From contig CAJUCE010000017.1 in NCBI GenBank assembly GCA_910584865.1, positions 41,556 to 105,555 of the forward strand: a DNA stretch of 64,000 bases. The letters are read 5' to 3'. Source of the stretch: an uncultured Acetatifactor sp. (GTDB lineage Bacteria > Bacillota > Clostridia > Lachnospirales > Lachnospiraceae). The position numbers were made by a program, and so were the translations under genes. Below, piece by piece: positions 36,319 through 45,242 of this stretch; the first letter of the stretch is position 1, and every line of letters starts with the position of its first letter. Under the pieces are notes generated by a model. The model was not told where the DNA came from. It did not search any database and saw nothing but the letters and a program-made list of their open reading frames with translations.

Positions 36319-37881
36319 TCACGATAACCTCGGGTTCTCATGGGAGGAGCGGTCGGCTACATGAAGGTCATTGTGAGGAACGGACTTAAGAGGGGCGGGC
36401 TTCATACGGATATAGAAAACGGTGGGACCGCCCGGCCTGCTTTTTACTCCGATGGAGCCGTCATGCTCTTCCATGATTTTCCGGCAGATAGATAATCCCA
36501 GACCGGCGCTTCCCTGTTCACGGGAATATGCCTTGTCCACCCGGTAAAAGGGTTCGAAAATCTTCTTCTGTTCCTCCGCATTTAAGCCTTTTCCCTGATT
36601 GCGGACGGCCAGCCATACAAAGTCATTTTTCAGAATGCCGTCCATGCGGATTGTCGTATGACTGTCGCCATATTTGATGGCATTGTCCGCCAGATTGATC
36701 AGCACCTGGCGCAGCCGTTCTTCCACACCCAGTACCCAGAGGGCCTGAGGGAAATCTGTTTTGATCTGCATGTCATAGCGCCGGGCCTTGACTTCCAGTG
36801 CCTGGGCCACACTCCGGGCGACGCAGCTTAGCTCCACTGCCTTTTTCTCCATATAGACGCTTTTATCGGACATTTCCAAAAGCTGCAGCACCATCTGATG
36901 CATGCGGGTACTTTCCTGGAGAATCTGCTGCAGCCCGCGGTCGGTGAGCTGCCTGTCTGCGCCCTGGTCAGCCTCCATGAGCTGAGCATAACCCTGAATG
37001 GTGGTGAGCGGTGTTTTGAGCTCATGGGTCATATTATTGTAAAATTCCTGGCGGCTGCCTAACAGACGGATGATCTGATCCTTGTCTGCCTGCATTTTCT
37101 CAAACTGGGAGCCGATGGTTTCCAGCATCACGCTGAAATTCCGGGACAGCTCGCCTACCTCATCCCGGCGGCCGGAGTCTGCCAGCTGGGCCAGCATCTG
37201 CATGTCCACCTGTTCTCTGGACAGATCCAGCACCACTTGACGGGAGATTTCCGTGAGTTTCCACACCGGCACCAGCAGCCTGTTGATAAAAAAGGCAAGC
37301 AGCAGGAAAATCAGCGCAAATACCACGGCCGTGGTCCGATAGACCTGCTGCTCGCTTTGATAGATCTGGACAAACAGCTCGGAGACATCCGTTCGATACC
37401 GGATGATGCCGATGGTCCGTTCCTCAATGACAACGGGCATGGAAAAATAGACAAACATGTGGTCGGAATCAGGATAAGTCATGGTAAAAGCGGCTTTGCC
37501 CTCCAGGGCTTGACGCAGATCCGGGCTGGGATCGCCTTCCTGCAGCTGGGTGTTGCCGCTGAGATATTCCCCGCCGATATCCAGCACGCTGAAATCCCGT
37601 CCGCCCAAGGGCTTTAATTCCCGAACGATGTCATCGGCAATCTGGCGGTAGCCGTCCTGGTCATTATTGGCATTTTGGAGCATCAGAAGCTGGCGGATAT
37701 AGACAAGCGTATTTTCCTGCCGGCTCTGCAATTCCCGGATGATCTGTTCTTCCAGACTTTGTCGCAGTTTGGCATGGAGGCTGCCGTATAGGATGCCGCC
37801 GCCGGCCAGAAATACGGCAAACAGGATTAAAGTCATCTGGCGGCGGATGCCGAAGCGGTAAGTGCCTTTGTCACGGGACAT
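36319..37881 (-). CDS. Membrane sensor histidine kinase
   Basis: About 520 residues. A first membrane helix lies near 10-30, followed by an extracytoplasmic sensor region of ~160 residues, a second helix (VVFALIFLLLAFFINRLL) and a HAMP linker. HisKA reads MTHELKTPLTTIQGYAQL with the phospho-acceptor His. HATPase boxes are NLADNAIKYGD and GSAGLGLSICRKIMEEHDG. ATG 37881 overlaps the regulator stop by 11 bp, showing translational coupling; the longer frame lies inside that gene. The signal is unknown. Confidence 0.9.
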   Translation of the reverse strand: MSRDKGTYRFGIRRQMTLILFAVFLAGGGILYGSLHAKLRQSLEEQIIRELQSRQENTLVYIRQLLMLQNANNDQDGYRQIADDIVRELKPLGGRDFSVLDIGGEYLSGNTQLQEGDPSPDLRQALEGKAAFTMTYPDSDHMFVYFSMPVVIEERTIGIIRYRTDVSELFVQIYQSEQQVYRTTAVVFALIFLLLAFFINRLLVPVWKLTEISRQVVLDLSREQVDMQMLAQLADSGRRDEVGELSRNFSVMLETIGSQFEKMQADKDQIIRLLGSRQEFYNNMTHELKTPLTTIQGYAQLMEADQGADRQLTDRGLQQILQESTRMHQMVLQLLEMSDKSVYMEKKAVELSCVARSVAQALEVKARRYDMQIKTDFPQALWVLGVEERLRQVLINLADNAIKYGDSHTTIRMDGILKNDFVWLAVRNQGKGLNAEEQKKIFEPFYRVDKAYSREQGSAGLGLSICRKIMEEHDGSIGVKSRPGGPTVFYIRMKPAPLKSVPHNDLHVADRSSHENPRLS

Positions 37882-38548
37882 ATTTATACCCCACTCCGAA
37901 GACCGTGACCAGACTATCCTCCAGGCCGGCCTTTTTGCGGATGCGCTGGACATGGATGTCTACGGTTCTGGTATCCCCGGCGAAATCATATCCCCATATT
38001 TGATCCAAAAGGGCCGTTCGTGTAAAGACCTGACGGGGATGTTTCAGAAAACAGATCAGGAGCTCATATTCTTTCGGCGTCAGATTCAAAAGGGCTCCGT
38101 CACGGTAGACGCTGTGCTCCCGTTCTATGATCGTCAGATGCCCGCAGATTAATTTCTCATCCTCCACGGTTCCCTGGGCCTTGTCGAAACGGCGTAAAAT
38201 GGTCCGCACCCGGGCAACTACCTCCCTGAGATCGAAGGGCTTTGTGATATAGTCGTCGGCTCCGGATTCCAGTCCGTATAGCTTGTCTTCCACAGTTCCT
38301 CTGGCAGTCAGCATGATGATGGGAATACGGTATTGCTCGGTGAGCATCCGGCATACATCCACACCGCTGATATCCGGCAGCATCCAGTCCAGAAGCACCA
38401 GGCTGAAGGGCTCCCTGCAGGCACAGGAGAACCCTTCGCTGCCGGTATAGGCACACTGTACCTGGAAGCCTTCCTTTTCAAGGCTGTATTTTAGAATATC
38501 GGCGATGGGCTTTTCATCTTCTATAATTAAGATTTTCTTGTCTTCCAT
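37871..38548 (-). CDS. OmpR/PhoB-family response regulator
   Basis: A 225-residue protein. The receiver domain has KILIIEDEKPIAD, the phospho-acceptor Asp in LLDWMLPDISG near 54, Thr in MLTARG, and Lys in YITKPF. The winged-helix C-terminus has NLTPKEYELLICFLKHPRQVFTR and the final RRVRT-like DTRTVDIHVQRIRKK. It is co-transcribed with the kinase and lipoprotein genes from the promoter at 38586-38615. Confidence 0.93.
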   Translation of the reverse strand: MEDKKILIIEDEKPIADILKYSLEKEGFQVQCAYTGSEGFSCACREPFSLVLLDWMLPDISGVDVCRMLTEQYRIPIIMLTARGTVEDKLYGLESGADDYITKPFDLREVVARVRTILRRFDKAQGTVEDEKLICGHLTIIEREHSVYRDGALLNLTPKEYELLICFLKHPRQVFTRTALLDQIWGYDFAGDTRTVDIHVQRIRKKAGLEDSLVTVFGVGYKYVP

Positions 38549-38585
38549 TTTGTTGTCCTCATTTTCCGTTCTATTATATAAAATA

Positions 38586-38615
38586 AGTATAACGCGGAAG
38601 TCTCCGAATTGTAAA
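38586..38615 (-). promoter_or_regulatory. Promoter of the regulator-kinase operon
   Basis: On the minus strand TTTACA (38610-38615) and TATACT (38586-38591) are separated by 18 bases, about 40 bp before the regulator ATG. Confidence 0.6.
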
Positions 38616-38678
38616 TAATCTGTATCTAAAAAAATTTGGGGGTTCTGTCAGGCATTTGCACGCCGGGTGAATAAGGGC

Positions 38679-38706
38679 TTGCGGTTTTTGCGGGTTCTGC
38701 TATAAT
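38679..38706 (+). promoter_or_regulatory. Promoter of the ComEC-like lipoprotein gene
   Basis: TTGCGG (38679-38684), a 16-base spacer and a perfect TATAAT (38701-38706) are followed by GTTGACTC, which resembles the leader starts of the lysyl- and asparaginyl-tRNA synthetase genes. Confidence 0.55.
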
Positions 38707-38835
38707 GTTGACTCGGAAGGACATTTATTCGAGACAGAAAGTGGCCGAATGGCCATCTAACGGGATTGATGCTGTGCTCAATGGGACAATGTCGAAAAGA
38801 ATCGAAATGGGATAGCGGACAAAGGAGAAAGGGAA

Positions 38836-40152
38836 ATGAGAAGAGGACATTCCTCAAAAAAGAAGGGCGGTATGAGGAGAGGAGGCGCCGCGGCCGCCAT
38901 TTGTCTGCTGATTGCCGTTGTTTCACTGTTTGGCTGCAGTTTTCCGGCGGAGAAATCAATAGACGGGAAAGCGGATGTAGCTGTTTTGGAGACGGCACAG
39001 GAGCAAAACGCGGCAGGTGGCACAGACCTTGTACAGGAGGAAGCCTCAGATACAGAGCAGCCTGGCCGCATGGAATCGGAGGAGAATGTCCCGCAGACTG
39101 CAGAGCGGCAGACGGCGGAAGCCGAAGAAGATACAACGCGGACAGCAGAGGAATTGGAGGTTCATTTCCTGGATGTAGGGCAGGGGGATGCCACCTTGCT
39201 GTTATGCGGCGGAGAGGCTATGCTGATCGACGCGGGAGGCAATGATCAGGGAACCAAAATACAGAATTATCTGCGCAAACAGGGAGTGGAAGATTTAAAA
39301 TACGTAGTCTGTACTCATCCGGACGAGGATCATATCGGCGGAATGGATGTAATTCTATACAAATTCAATTGCGGAAAGGTCTTCATGACGCAGGAAGAGA
39401 AGGATACCGACACCTACCGGGATGTGGCGGATACCATGTCCGGCAAGGGATATAAACGTTCCGTTCCGGCAGCGGGAGAACAATTTACTCTGGGGGATGC
39501 GGTTTTTACGATTCTTGGGCCGGTTTCCGAAAGCAGTGACAGCAATAACAATTCCATTGTTTTGCTCCTGACTCATGGGGAGAACCGTTTTCTGTTTACC
39601 GGCGATGCACAGGAGGAAGAGGAAAAGGAGATTGTGGACGGCGGTATCCTGCCTGATGCGGATGTCTACAAGGCGGGGCATCACGGCAGCAGAACCTCTT
39701 CCTGCGAAGAATTGCTCGATGCCGTCTCTCCTTTGTATGCCGTTATCAGCTGCGGAGAGGGAAATGCTTACGGACATCCCCATGCAGAGACAATGAACCG
39801 GCTGCGGTCCATGGGGGTGCAGGTATTTAGAACCGATGAACAGGGAACTGTCGTGGTAAACAGCGACGGCGAACAATTGGTATGGAACTGTGCTCCCTCC
39901 GAGACCTGGAAAGCCGGGGAGCCGGGGAGAGCCCCGGAAGCCGTCCCTGAAACGGAAGCCCAGGTGGCGGAAGAAGGGACGGATACTGCGGAGAGTGCGG
40001 CCTATATCTGCAATCGAAATACGAAGAAATTTCACTATCCCGACTGTGACAGTGTGAGGCAGATGAAAGAGGAAAACAAGCTTCCCATGGACTGTACGAG
40101 AGAAGATTTGATCGGGCAGGGATATGAGCCGTGCGGCAGATGTAAGCCATGA
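38836..40152 (+). CDS. ComEC/Rec2-like metallo-beta-lactamase-fold lipoprotein
   Basis: A 438-residue secreted protein. The lipobox is SLFGC (Cys about residue 34), then an acidic linker. An MBL-fold domain (about 110-350) has VHFLDVGQGDATLL, the metal motif THPDEDHIGG near 155 and KAGHHGSRTSS near 277, as in the soluble part of ComEC. The C-terminus (about 390-438) has YICNRNTKKFHYPDC and CGRC, a small Cys/His module also seen fused to secreted nucleases. There are no ComEC membrane helices, so DNA uptake is unlikely. Extracellular nucleic-acid or phosphoester hydrolysis is inferred. SD AAAGGAG. Confidence 0.82.
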   Translation: MRRGHSSKKKGGMRRGGAAAAICLLIAVVSLFGCSFPAEKSIDGKADVAVLETAQEQNAAGGTDLVQEEASDTEQPGRMESEENVPQTAERQTAEAEEDTTRTAEELEVHFLDVGQGDATLLLCGGEAMLIDAGGNDQGTKIQNYLRKQGVEDLKYVVCTHPDEDHIGGMDVILYKFNCGKVFMTQEEKDTDTYRDVADTMSGKGYKRSVPAAGEQFTLGDAVFTILGPVSESSDSNNNSIVLLLTHGENRFLFTGDAQEEEEKEIVDGGILPDADVYKAGHHGSRTSSCEELLDAVSPLYAVISCGEGNAYGHPHAETMNRLRSMGVQVFRTDEQGTVVVNSDGEQLVWNCAPSETWKAGEPGRAPEAVPETEAQVAEEGTDTAESAAYICNRNTKKFHYPDCDSVRQMKEENKLPMDCTREDLIGQGYEPCGRCKP

Positions 40153-40213
40153 TGCATTTATGGCCGGGCCGCTGTTTATTTTGCCCGTTCTTATCGCCGC
40201 CGCAGTCTCTGTT

Positions 40214-40289
40214 CATGGGAGTTACGGACGCATGGGCCCCGGTTCCGAAAAACTCCTGTAGAACTCTATTCATGAGAGTTACGGATGCA
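40214..40289. repeat. Two diverged fragments of the dispersed intergenic repeat
   Basis: CATGGGAGTTACGGACGCATG (40214-40234) and CATGAGAGTTACGGATGCA (40271-40289) resemble CATAGGATTTACGGACGCATG of the array at 49,944. They lie in the gap between the ComEC-like gene and ddl. No gene is visible in that 261-bp gap. Confidence 0.5.
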
Positions 40290-40413
40290 CGGCATGTTTG
40301 AAATGAACCGGGATGCCCAATTGTCATGCGGGGGAAGCGCGGTGAATATTTATCAATAGAGAATAGCCGTCTGGGCTCCCGGAGCCCCGGTACGGCGGAG
40401 GGAGAGAATTTAT

Positions 40414-41451
40414 ATGAAAATAGCGGTTTTGGCGGGGGGAATCAGTTCGGAACGGGATGTTTCCTTAAGCTCAGGAGGGATGATCTATTATGCCTTTCGG
40501 GAGAGAGGACATAAGGCGGTGCTGCTGGATGTGTATCTGGGGATAGAGGGGGAGACAGAGGGAATCTTTGACCTGGATACGGACTGGGCGGCGCAGATCG
40601 GCGGTATCAGGGAGGAAAATCCGGATATTGAGGCTGTAAAAGCGCAGCGCAGCAGTGTGTATAAAGGATTTTTCGGACCGAATGTCCTGAAAATATGCCG
40701 GGAGGCGGACTGCGTCTTTCTGGCGCTTCACGGTGCAAACGGAGAGGACGGCAGGATTCAGGCATGCTTTGACCTGTTGGGGATTCCTTATACGGGGGCG
40801 GATTTCGCGGGATCCTGCCTGGCCATGGATAAGGGGATTACGAAGGATTTATTCAGGGCTTACGGGATTCCCTCCCCTGAGGGCATCCGGTTGAAAAGGG
40901 GAGAGTCTGAAAGCAGACGGATTCCCTATCCCTGTATTGTAAAAGCCTGCTGCTGCGGCTCCAGCATCGGTGTGAGCATCGCCGAAAATGAGGAGGAGTA
41001 CCAACAGGCCAAGGCAGAGGCGTTTCGTTACGGTGACGAGGTATTGGTGGAGCAATATATCAGGGGAAGAGAATTTTCCGTGGGGGTCATAGACGGAAGG
41101 GCGCTGCCCGTGATCGAAATGGCACCGCTGGAGGGCTTCTATGACTATCGGAACAAATATCAGGCAGGCGCCGCGGTAGAGACATGTCCGGCTGAGATTG
41201 AACCGGAGAAGGCGCGGGAAATGCAGGAAATTTCGGAGAAAGTGTTCTCTATATTGCGCTTGAAAAGTTATGCCAGGATGGACTTTATCATGGGCAGCCA
41301 GGGGGAGATTTACTGCCTGGAGGCCAATACGCTGCCCGGAATGACCCCCACATCCCTGCTTCCCCAGGAGGCGGCAGCGGCGGGAATGGACTTCGGGGAA
41401 TTGTGCGAGGAGATTTTACGGCTTGCCTTTGCTGAAAAAGAAGGAGCATGA
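40414..41451 (+). CDS. ddl: D-alanine--D-alanine ligase
   Basis: A 345-residue ATP-grasp enzyme: VLAGGISSERDVSLSSG at 6-22, HGANGEDGRIQACFDLLGIPYTG near 108, CCCGSSIGVS near 187, omega-loop GFYDYRNKYQ (the Y-x-x-K-Y type expected for D-Ala-D-Ala specificity), and EANTLPGMTPTSLLP near 305. It forms the D-Ala-D-Ala dipeptide for MurF, the next gene. A weak SD (GAGGGAG) lies upstream. Specificity for D-lactate or D-serine is not supported. Confidence 0.93.
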   Translation: MKIAVLAGGISSERDVSLSSGGMIYYAFRERGHKAVLLDVYLGIEGETEGIFDLDTDWAAQIGGIREENPDIEAVKAQRSSVYKGFFGPNVLKICREADCVFLALHGANGEDGRIQACFDLLGIPYTGADFAGSCLAMDKGITKDLFRAYGIPSPEGIRLKRGESESRRIPYPCIVKACCCGSSIGVSIAENEEEYQQAKAEAFRYGDEVLVEQYIRGREFSVGVIDGRALPVIEMAPLEGFYDYRNKYQAGAAVETCPAEIEPEKAREMQEISEKVFSILRLKSYARMDFIMGSQGEIYCLEANTLPGMTPTSLLPQEAAAAGMDFGELCEEILRLAFAEKEGA

Positions 41452-41606
41452 GCCAAAGGACTTGGAAGCAGGCAAAGAGTCAGGTTCAAGTGGCTTGGGA
41501 AATGCAAGGGGAGACAGGATAAGAGAAGTGAGGATTTGAACGGCAGGAGAAGAAGAGGAAGCAGAAAAAAGAGGATGCAGAAAAAGGAAAGGACGGAGAC
41601 TTTCAT

Positions 41607-43106
41607 ATGATGGATCTGACGATCAGGGAAATTGCACAGGCCTGCGGCGGCAGGCTGGTGGTACAGGGAGGGAAGGCTGATGAGAACAGCCGTGTCAGCT
41701 GCGTGGTCATTGATTCCCGGCAGATAGAACCACAGGGCGTGTTTGTGGCCACAGTGGGAGAGAAGGTGGACGGGCATACCTTTATCGCCTCCACATTTGC
41801 CAGGGGAGCCATATTGGCAGTGACGCAGAAGATGCCGGAGCAGGTAGAAGCGCAGAGCCTGCAGAAATCCGGGCAGAGTATCACGCAGCGCAGGCAGGCG
41901 GAAGAGAAGGGAGAAGCTGCCGGCTGGGGATGCTACGTTCTGGTGGAAGACACGTTGCAGGCTTTGAAGCAGATTGCGGAAGCCTACCGGAGGAAGCTGA
42001 ACATCAAAACGGTAGGCATCACGGGCAGTGCGGGGAAAACCAGCACCAAGGAATTCATCGCGGGCGTGCTGGCCAGGCATTATCATGTTTTAAAGACGGA
42101 GGGAAATTTCAACAATGAAATCGGCGTTCCGCTGACCCTGCTGCGCATACGCGGAGAGCATGAGGTGGCTGTGGTGGAGATGGGGATCAGCGATTTCGGG
42201 GAGATGCATCGTCTCAGCAAGATGGTGCGTCCCGATGTCTGTGTCATTACCAATATCGGGCAGAGTCATTTGAATAACCTGATTGACAGGGACGGTATCC
42301 TGCGGGCCAAGTCGGAGATCTTTGACTACATGGCGAAGGACGGTGAGATCTGCTTAAACTGTGAGGACGACAAGCTGAGCCCGCTGAAGGAAATCAAGGG
42401 ACACAGGCCGCATTTTTTTGGCCTGGGAAGAAATCCTGCGGAAGAGGTGTCCATGACGGAGATTACGGGAAAAGGGCTGCGGGGGAGCGAGGCTACCCTG
42501 ACGATACGGCGGGAGCTCTCCGGACAGGAGGGGGCGGAGACAAAGCGGGTTACCGTTCCTCTGCCGGGCGGGCATATGGTATTGAATGCTGCCGCCGCGG
42601 CCTGTGTGGGGGAGGTGCTGGACCTTGCCATAGACGAAATTGCAGCCGGGCTTGCGGATGTAACTGCAGTCAGCGGGCGCACCAATATCCTTCAGACCTC
42701 CCATTATACAGTGATCGATGATTGCTATAATGCGAATCCGGCGTCCGTGAAGGCGGCCCTGGAGCTGTTGGCCCAGGCAGATACACACAAGGTTGCCATC
42801 CTGGGAGATATGCTGAATCTGGGAGAGGAATCGGACAGATACCATGCCCAGGCAGGCCGTCGGGCGGCGGAGCTTGGGATAGATTTCATTGTGTGTGTGG
42901 GAGAACAATCCCGCCATATGTTTGAAGCAGCCAAAAAGCAGGGGAACGGACAGGTGCAGAGCTTCTGGTTTCCGGATACAGGGGAAGTGCTGGCGGCTTT
43001 GGAGGCAGACTGCAGCAGACTGATACCGGAAGGCAGCAGCGTTTTGATCAAAGCCTCCCATGATATGGGGTTTGCGAAGATTCTGGACCTGGTTCTGGCA
43101 CGGTAG
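41607..43106 (+). CDS. murF: UDP-N-acetylmuramoyl-tripeptide--D-alanyl-D-alanine ligase
   Basis: A 499-residue Mur ligase: N-terminal uridine-binding domain with SCVVIDSRQIEPQGVFVA, P-loop GITGSAGKTSTKEFI near 140, EMGISDFGEMHRLS near 191, NIGQSHL, and C-terminal DDCYNANPASVKAAL near 373. It adds D-Ala-D-Ala to the muropeptide precursor in the cytoplasm. Residues ~75-108 form a Gln/Arg-rich insertion between conserved N-terminal segments. It lies 155 bp after ddl. Confidence 0.93.
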   Translation: MMDLTIREIAQACGGRLVVQGGKADENSRVSCVVIDSRQIEPQGVFVATVGEKVDGHTFIASTFARGAILAVTQKMPEQVEAQSLQKSGQSITQRRQAEEKGEAAGWGCYVLVEDTLQALKQIAEAYRRKLNIKTVGITGSAGKTSTKEFIAGVLARHYHVLKTEGNFNNEIGVPLTLLRIRGEHEVAVVEMGISDFGEMHRLSKMVRPDVCVITNIGQSHLNNLIDRDGILRAKSEIFDYMAKDGEICLNCEDDKLSPLKEIKGHRPHFFGLGRNPAEEVSMTEITGKGLRGSEATLTIRRELSGQEGAETKRVTVPLPGGHMVLNAAAAACVGEVLDLAIDEIAAGLADVTAVSGRTNILQTSHYTVIDDCYNANPASVKAALELLAQADTHKVAILGDMLNLGEESDRYHAQAGRRAAELGIDFIVCVGEQSRHMFEAAKKQGNGQVQSFWFPDTGEVLAALEADCSRLIPEGSSVLIKASHDMGFAKILDLVLAR

Positions 43107-43232
43107 GGCAGGAATTTGAGGGAGACAGGATAAAATTTATAAAATCTTAACAACATTTTAGCCTTATTATGAGAAAATAAAGAAAAAACATCATCGAATG
43201 GCAAATCAGAATGATTAAAATTGAGGAATGAG

Positions 43233-43925
43233 ATGGACGAGAAAATATTAATTGCAGACGATGAGCGGGAGATTGCGGATTTGGTGGAACTTTATTTGGG
43301 AAATGAAGGCTTTCAAGTGTTGAAATGCTATGACGGGGCGGAGGCTATGAAAGCGGTGGAGACGAAGCAGCTGGATCTGGCGATTCTGGATATCATGCTG
43401 CCCGGAGCCAGTGGACTGGAGATCTGCCGCAGGATCAGGGAGAAGTACAATTATCCCATTATCATGCTGACAGCCCGGAGCGGAGAGGTGGACAAAATCA
43501 ACGGACTCACCCTGGGAGCGGACGATTATATGACGAAGCCATTTCTGCCTTTGGAGCTGGTGGCCAGGGTAAAAGCCCAGCTGCGCCGTTATAAGCGATA
43601 CAATACCGGCGTAACGCAGGAGGAGATTTTTTCCGTTTCTGGGCTGGTACTTAATGACAAGACACATGAATGCTTTCTGAATGAGAAACCGCTGAACCTG
43701 ACTCCCACGGAGTTCGCTATTCTGCGGATTTTGTGTCAGCGAAAGGGGCAGGTGGTCAGCGCGGAGGAACTGTTTCATCTGATCTGGGAGGAAGAGTATT
43801 ATACGAAGAATAACAATACCATCACAGTGCACATCCGGCATCTGAGAGAGAAGATGGGGGATTCCTTCGAACAGCCCAAATATATCAAGACGGTTTGGGG
43901 GTGCGGGTATAAAGTTGAAGGATAA
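43233..43925 (+). CDS. VanR-like OmpR-family response regulator
   Basis: About 230 residues. The receiver has ILIADDEREIADLV, phospho-acceptor Asp in LAILDIMLPGASGLE near 52, Thr in IIMLTARS and Lys in YMTKPFLP. The winged helix contains NLTPTEFAILRILC and a C-terminal TVHIRHLREKMGD...KTVWGCGYKVEG. It resembles VanR in length and tail. ATG 43233 fits the GAGG at 43223-43226 better than the in-frame TTG 43221. It follows murF and overlaps the kinase by 11 bp. Confidence 0.9.
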   Translation: MDEKILIADDEREIADLVELYLGNEGFQVLKCYDGAEAMKAVETKQLDLAILDIMLPGASGLEICRRIREKYNYPIIMLTARSGEVDKINGLTLGADDYMTKPFLPLELVARVKAQLRRYKRYNTGVTQEEIFSVSGLVLNDKTHECFLNEKPLNLTPTEFAILRILCQRKGQVVSAEELFHLIWEEEYYTKNNNTITVHIRHLREKMGDSFEQPKYIKTVWGCGYKVEG

Positions 43926-45219
43926 AAACGGAAGGAGGGCCGCTCAGGGAGAAAAGACGGCCTATGGAGTGAAGGCAGTCCATGGAGAAAAGACGGTCTA
44001 TGGAGAAAAGGCAGCTAACAGAAGACATTTCCAGGGAAACAGGCATCTGAAGAGGACCGCCATCACGCTGCTGATTATTGCAGCAGGGCTCTTTCTGTGC
44101 AATCTCCTGTATCAGATGCTGGATTATGGCTTTAACGGATTTGTGCGGGATTGGTTTGCCCGCAACTTTATCTATACGGAATGGATACCCAGGGAAGAGA
44201 TTGGGGAGGGCTATACCCATATTTCCATCCGATGGTCCAGGCTGAAAGAACTGGCCTTCGAGGTTTTTCTCTGGACCATTGTTATCCTGGCGCTGTTGAT
44301 TCGCCTGATCTCCGTGCTCTATGCCTCCTGGCGGGAGAAAAAGGTCCTCCATGCCGCCGGGCGTTTGATGGGCGATTATATGCGCCATGACAGGGAGGCG
44401 TCAGAAGTGTTTCCGGCGGAATATGCGGAGATTTTCCTGCAGATGGCGGAAATCAAGGCTGCCATGCAGCGTCAGGAGCAGCTTCAGAAGGAGGAGGTGA
44501 GCCGGAAAAACGATTTGATTACGTATCTGGCCCACGATCTGAAGACTCCGCTGACTTCTGTCATCGGCTATTTAAGCCTGCTGGACGAAGCGTCCGACAT
44601 GCCGGATAGGCAGAAGCAGAAATATGTGCATATCACCCTGGACAAGGCATTGCGGCTGGAGAAGCTGATCAACGAGTTTTTCGAGATAACGAGATACAAT
44701 CTGCAGCAAATCGTCCTGGAGAAGGAGATGGTGGATCTGCATTTTATGCTGATTCAGATGACGGATGAATTCTATCCCGTTCTGAGCGCCCATGGGAATA
44801 CCATTCATCTGGAGGCGGAGTCCTGGCGCAGGACAGAGGAAGGGAAAATGGCTGTCACAGGAGACAATGTGACAGTCTATGCAGACGGGGAAAAGCTGGC
44901 AAGGGTATTTAACAATATTTTGAAAAATGCCATCGCCTACAGCTATCCGGATACGGAGATTCAGGTGATTTGCAAATCTGTGGAGGATATGGTCCGCATT
45001 ACGTTTTCCAACAGAGGAAAGACCATTCCGCCGCAGAAGCTGGATGCCATTTTTGAGAAATTTTTCCGCCTGGATGAGGCCCGTTCCACCAACAACGGCG
45101 GAGCAGGACTGGGGCTTGCCATCGCGAAGGATATTGTCACTCTTCACGGAGGGACGATTACGGCTGACAGCGTAAATGAAGTGACTACCTTTACCGTGGA
45201 GCTGCCCTGGCAGGTATGA
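43915..45219 (+). CDS. VanS-like sensor histidine kinase
   Basis: A 434-residue kinase. Two membrane helices (about 46-66 and 112-132) flank a short extracytoplasmic loop. HisKA reads ITYLAHDLKTPLTSVIGYLSLL with His near 207. HATPase boxes are NNILKNAIAYSYPD and GGAGLGLAIAKDIVTLHGG. The start is unclear: TTG 43915 overlaps the regulator gene, and the next residues form two 12-residue repeats (43948-44019). With ddl and murF upstream it may monitor cell-wall precursors or glycopeptides (inference). Confidence 0.85.
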   Translation: MKDKNGRRAAQGEKTAYGVKAVHGEKTVYGEKAANRRHFQGNRHLKRTAITLLIIAAGLFLCNLLYQMLDYGFNGFVRDWFARNFIYTEWIPREEIGEGYTHISIRWSRLKELAFEVFLWTIVILALLIRLISVLYASWREKKVLHAAGRLMGDYMRHDREASEVFPAEYAEIFLQMAEIKAAMQRQEQLQKEEVSRKNDLITYLAHDLKTPLTSVIGYLSLLDEASDMPDRQKQKYVHITLDKALRLEKLINEFFEITRYNLQQIVLEKEMVDLHFMLIQMTDEFYPVLSAHGNTIHLEAESWRRTEEGKMAVTGDNVTVYADGEKLARVFNNILKNAIAYSYPDTEIQVICKSVEDMVRITFSNRGKTIPPQKLDAIFEKFFRLDEARSTNNGGAGLGLAIAKDIVTLHGGTITADSVNEVTTFTVELPWQV

Positions 45220-45242
45220 GACAGGGCGCTCCGGGGCCTGAC

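Noticed and set aside
40414..41451. VanA/VanG-type ligase for D-lactate or D-serine
   Set aside because: The omega-loop Y-x-x-K-Y pattern and companion murF fit normal D-Ala-D-Ala ligase; no vanH, vanX or vanT gene is present.
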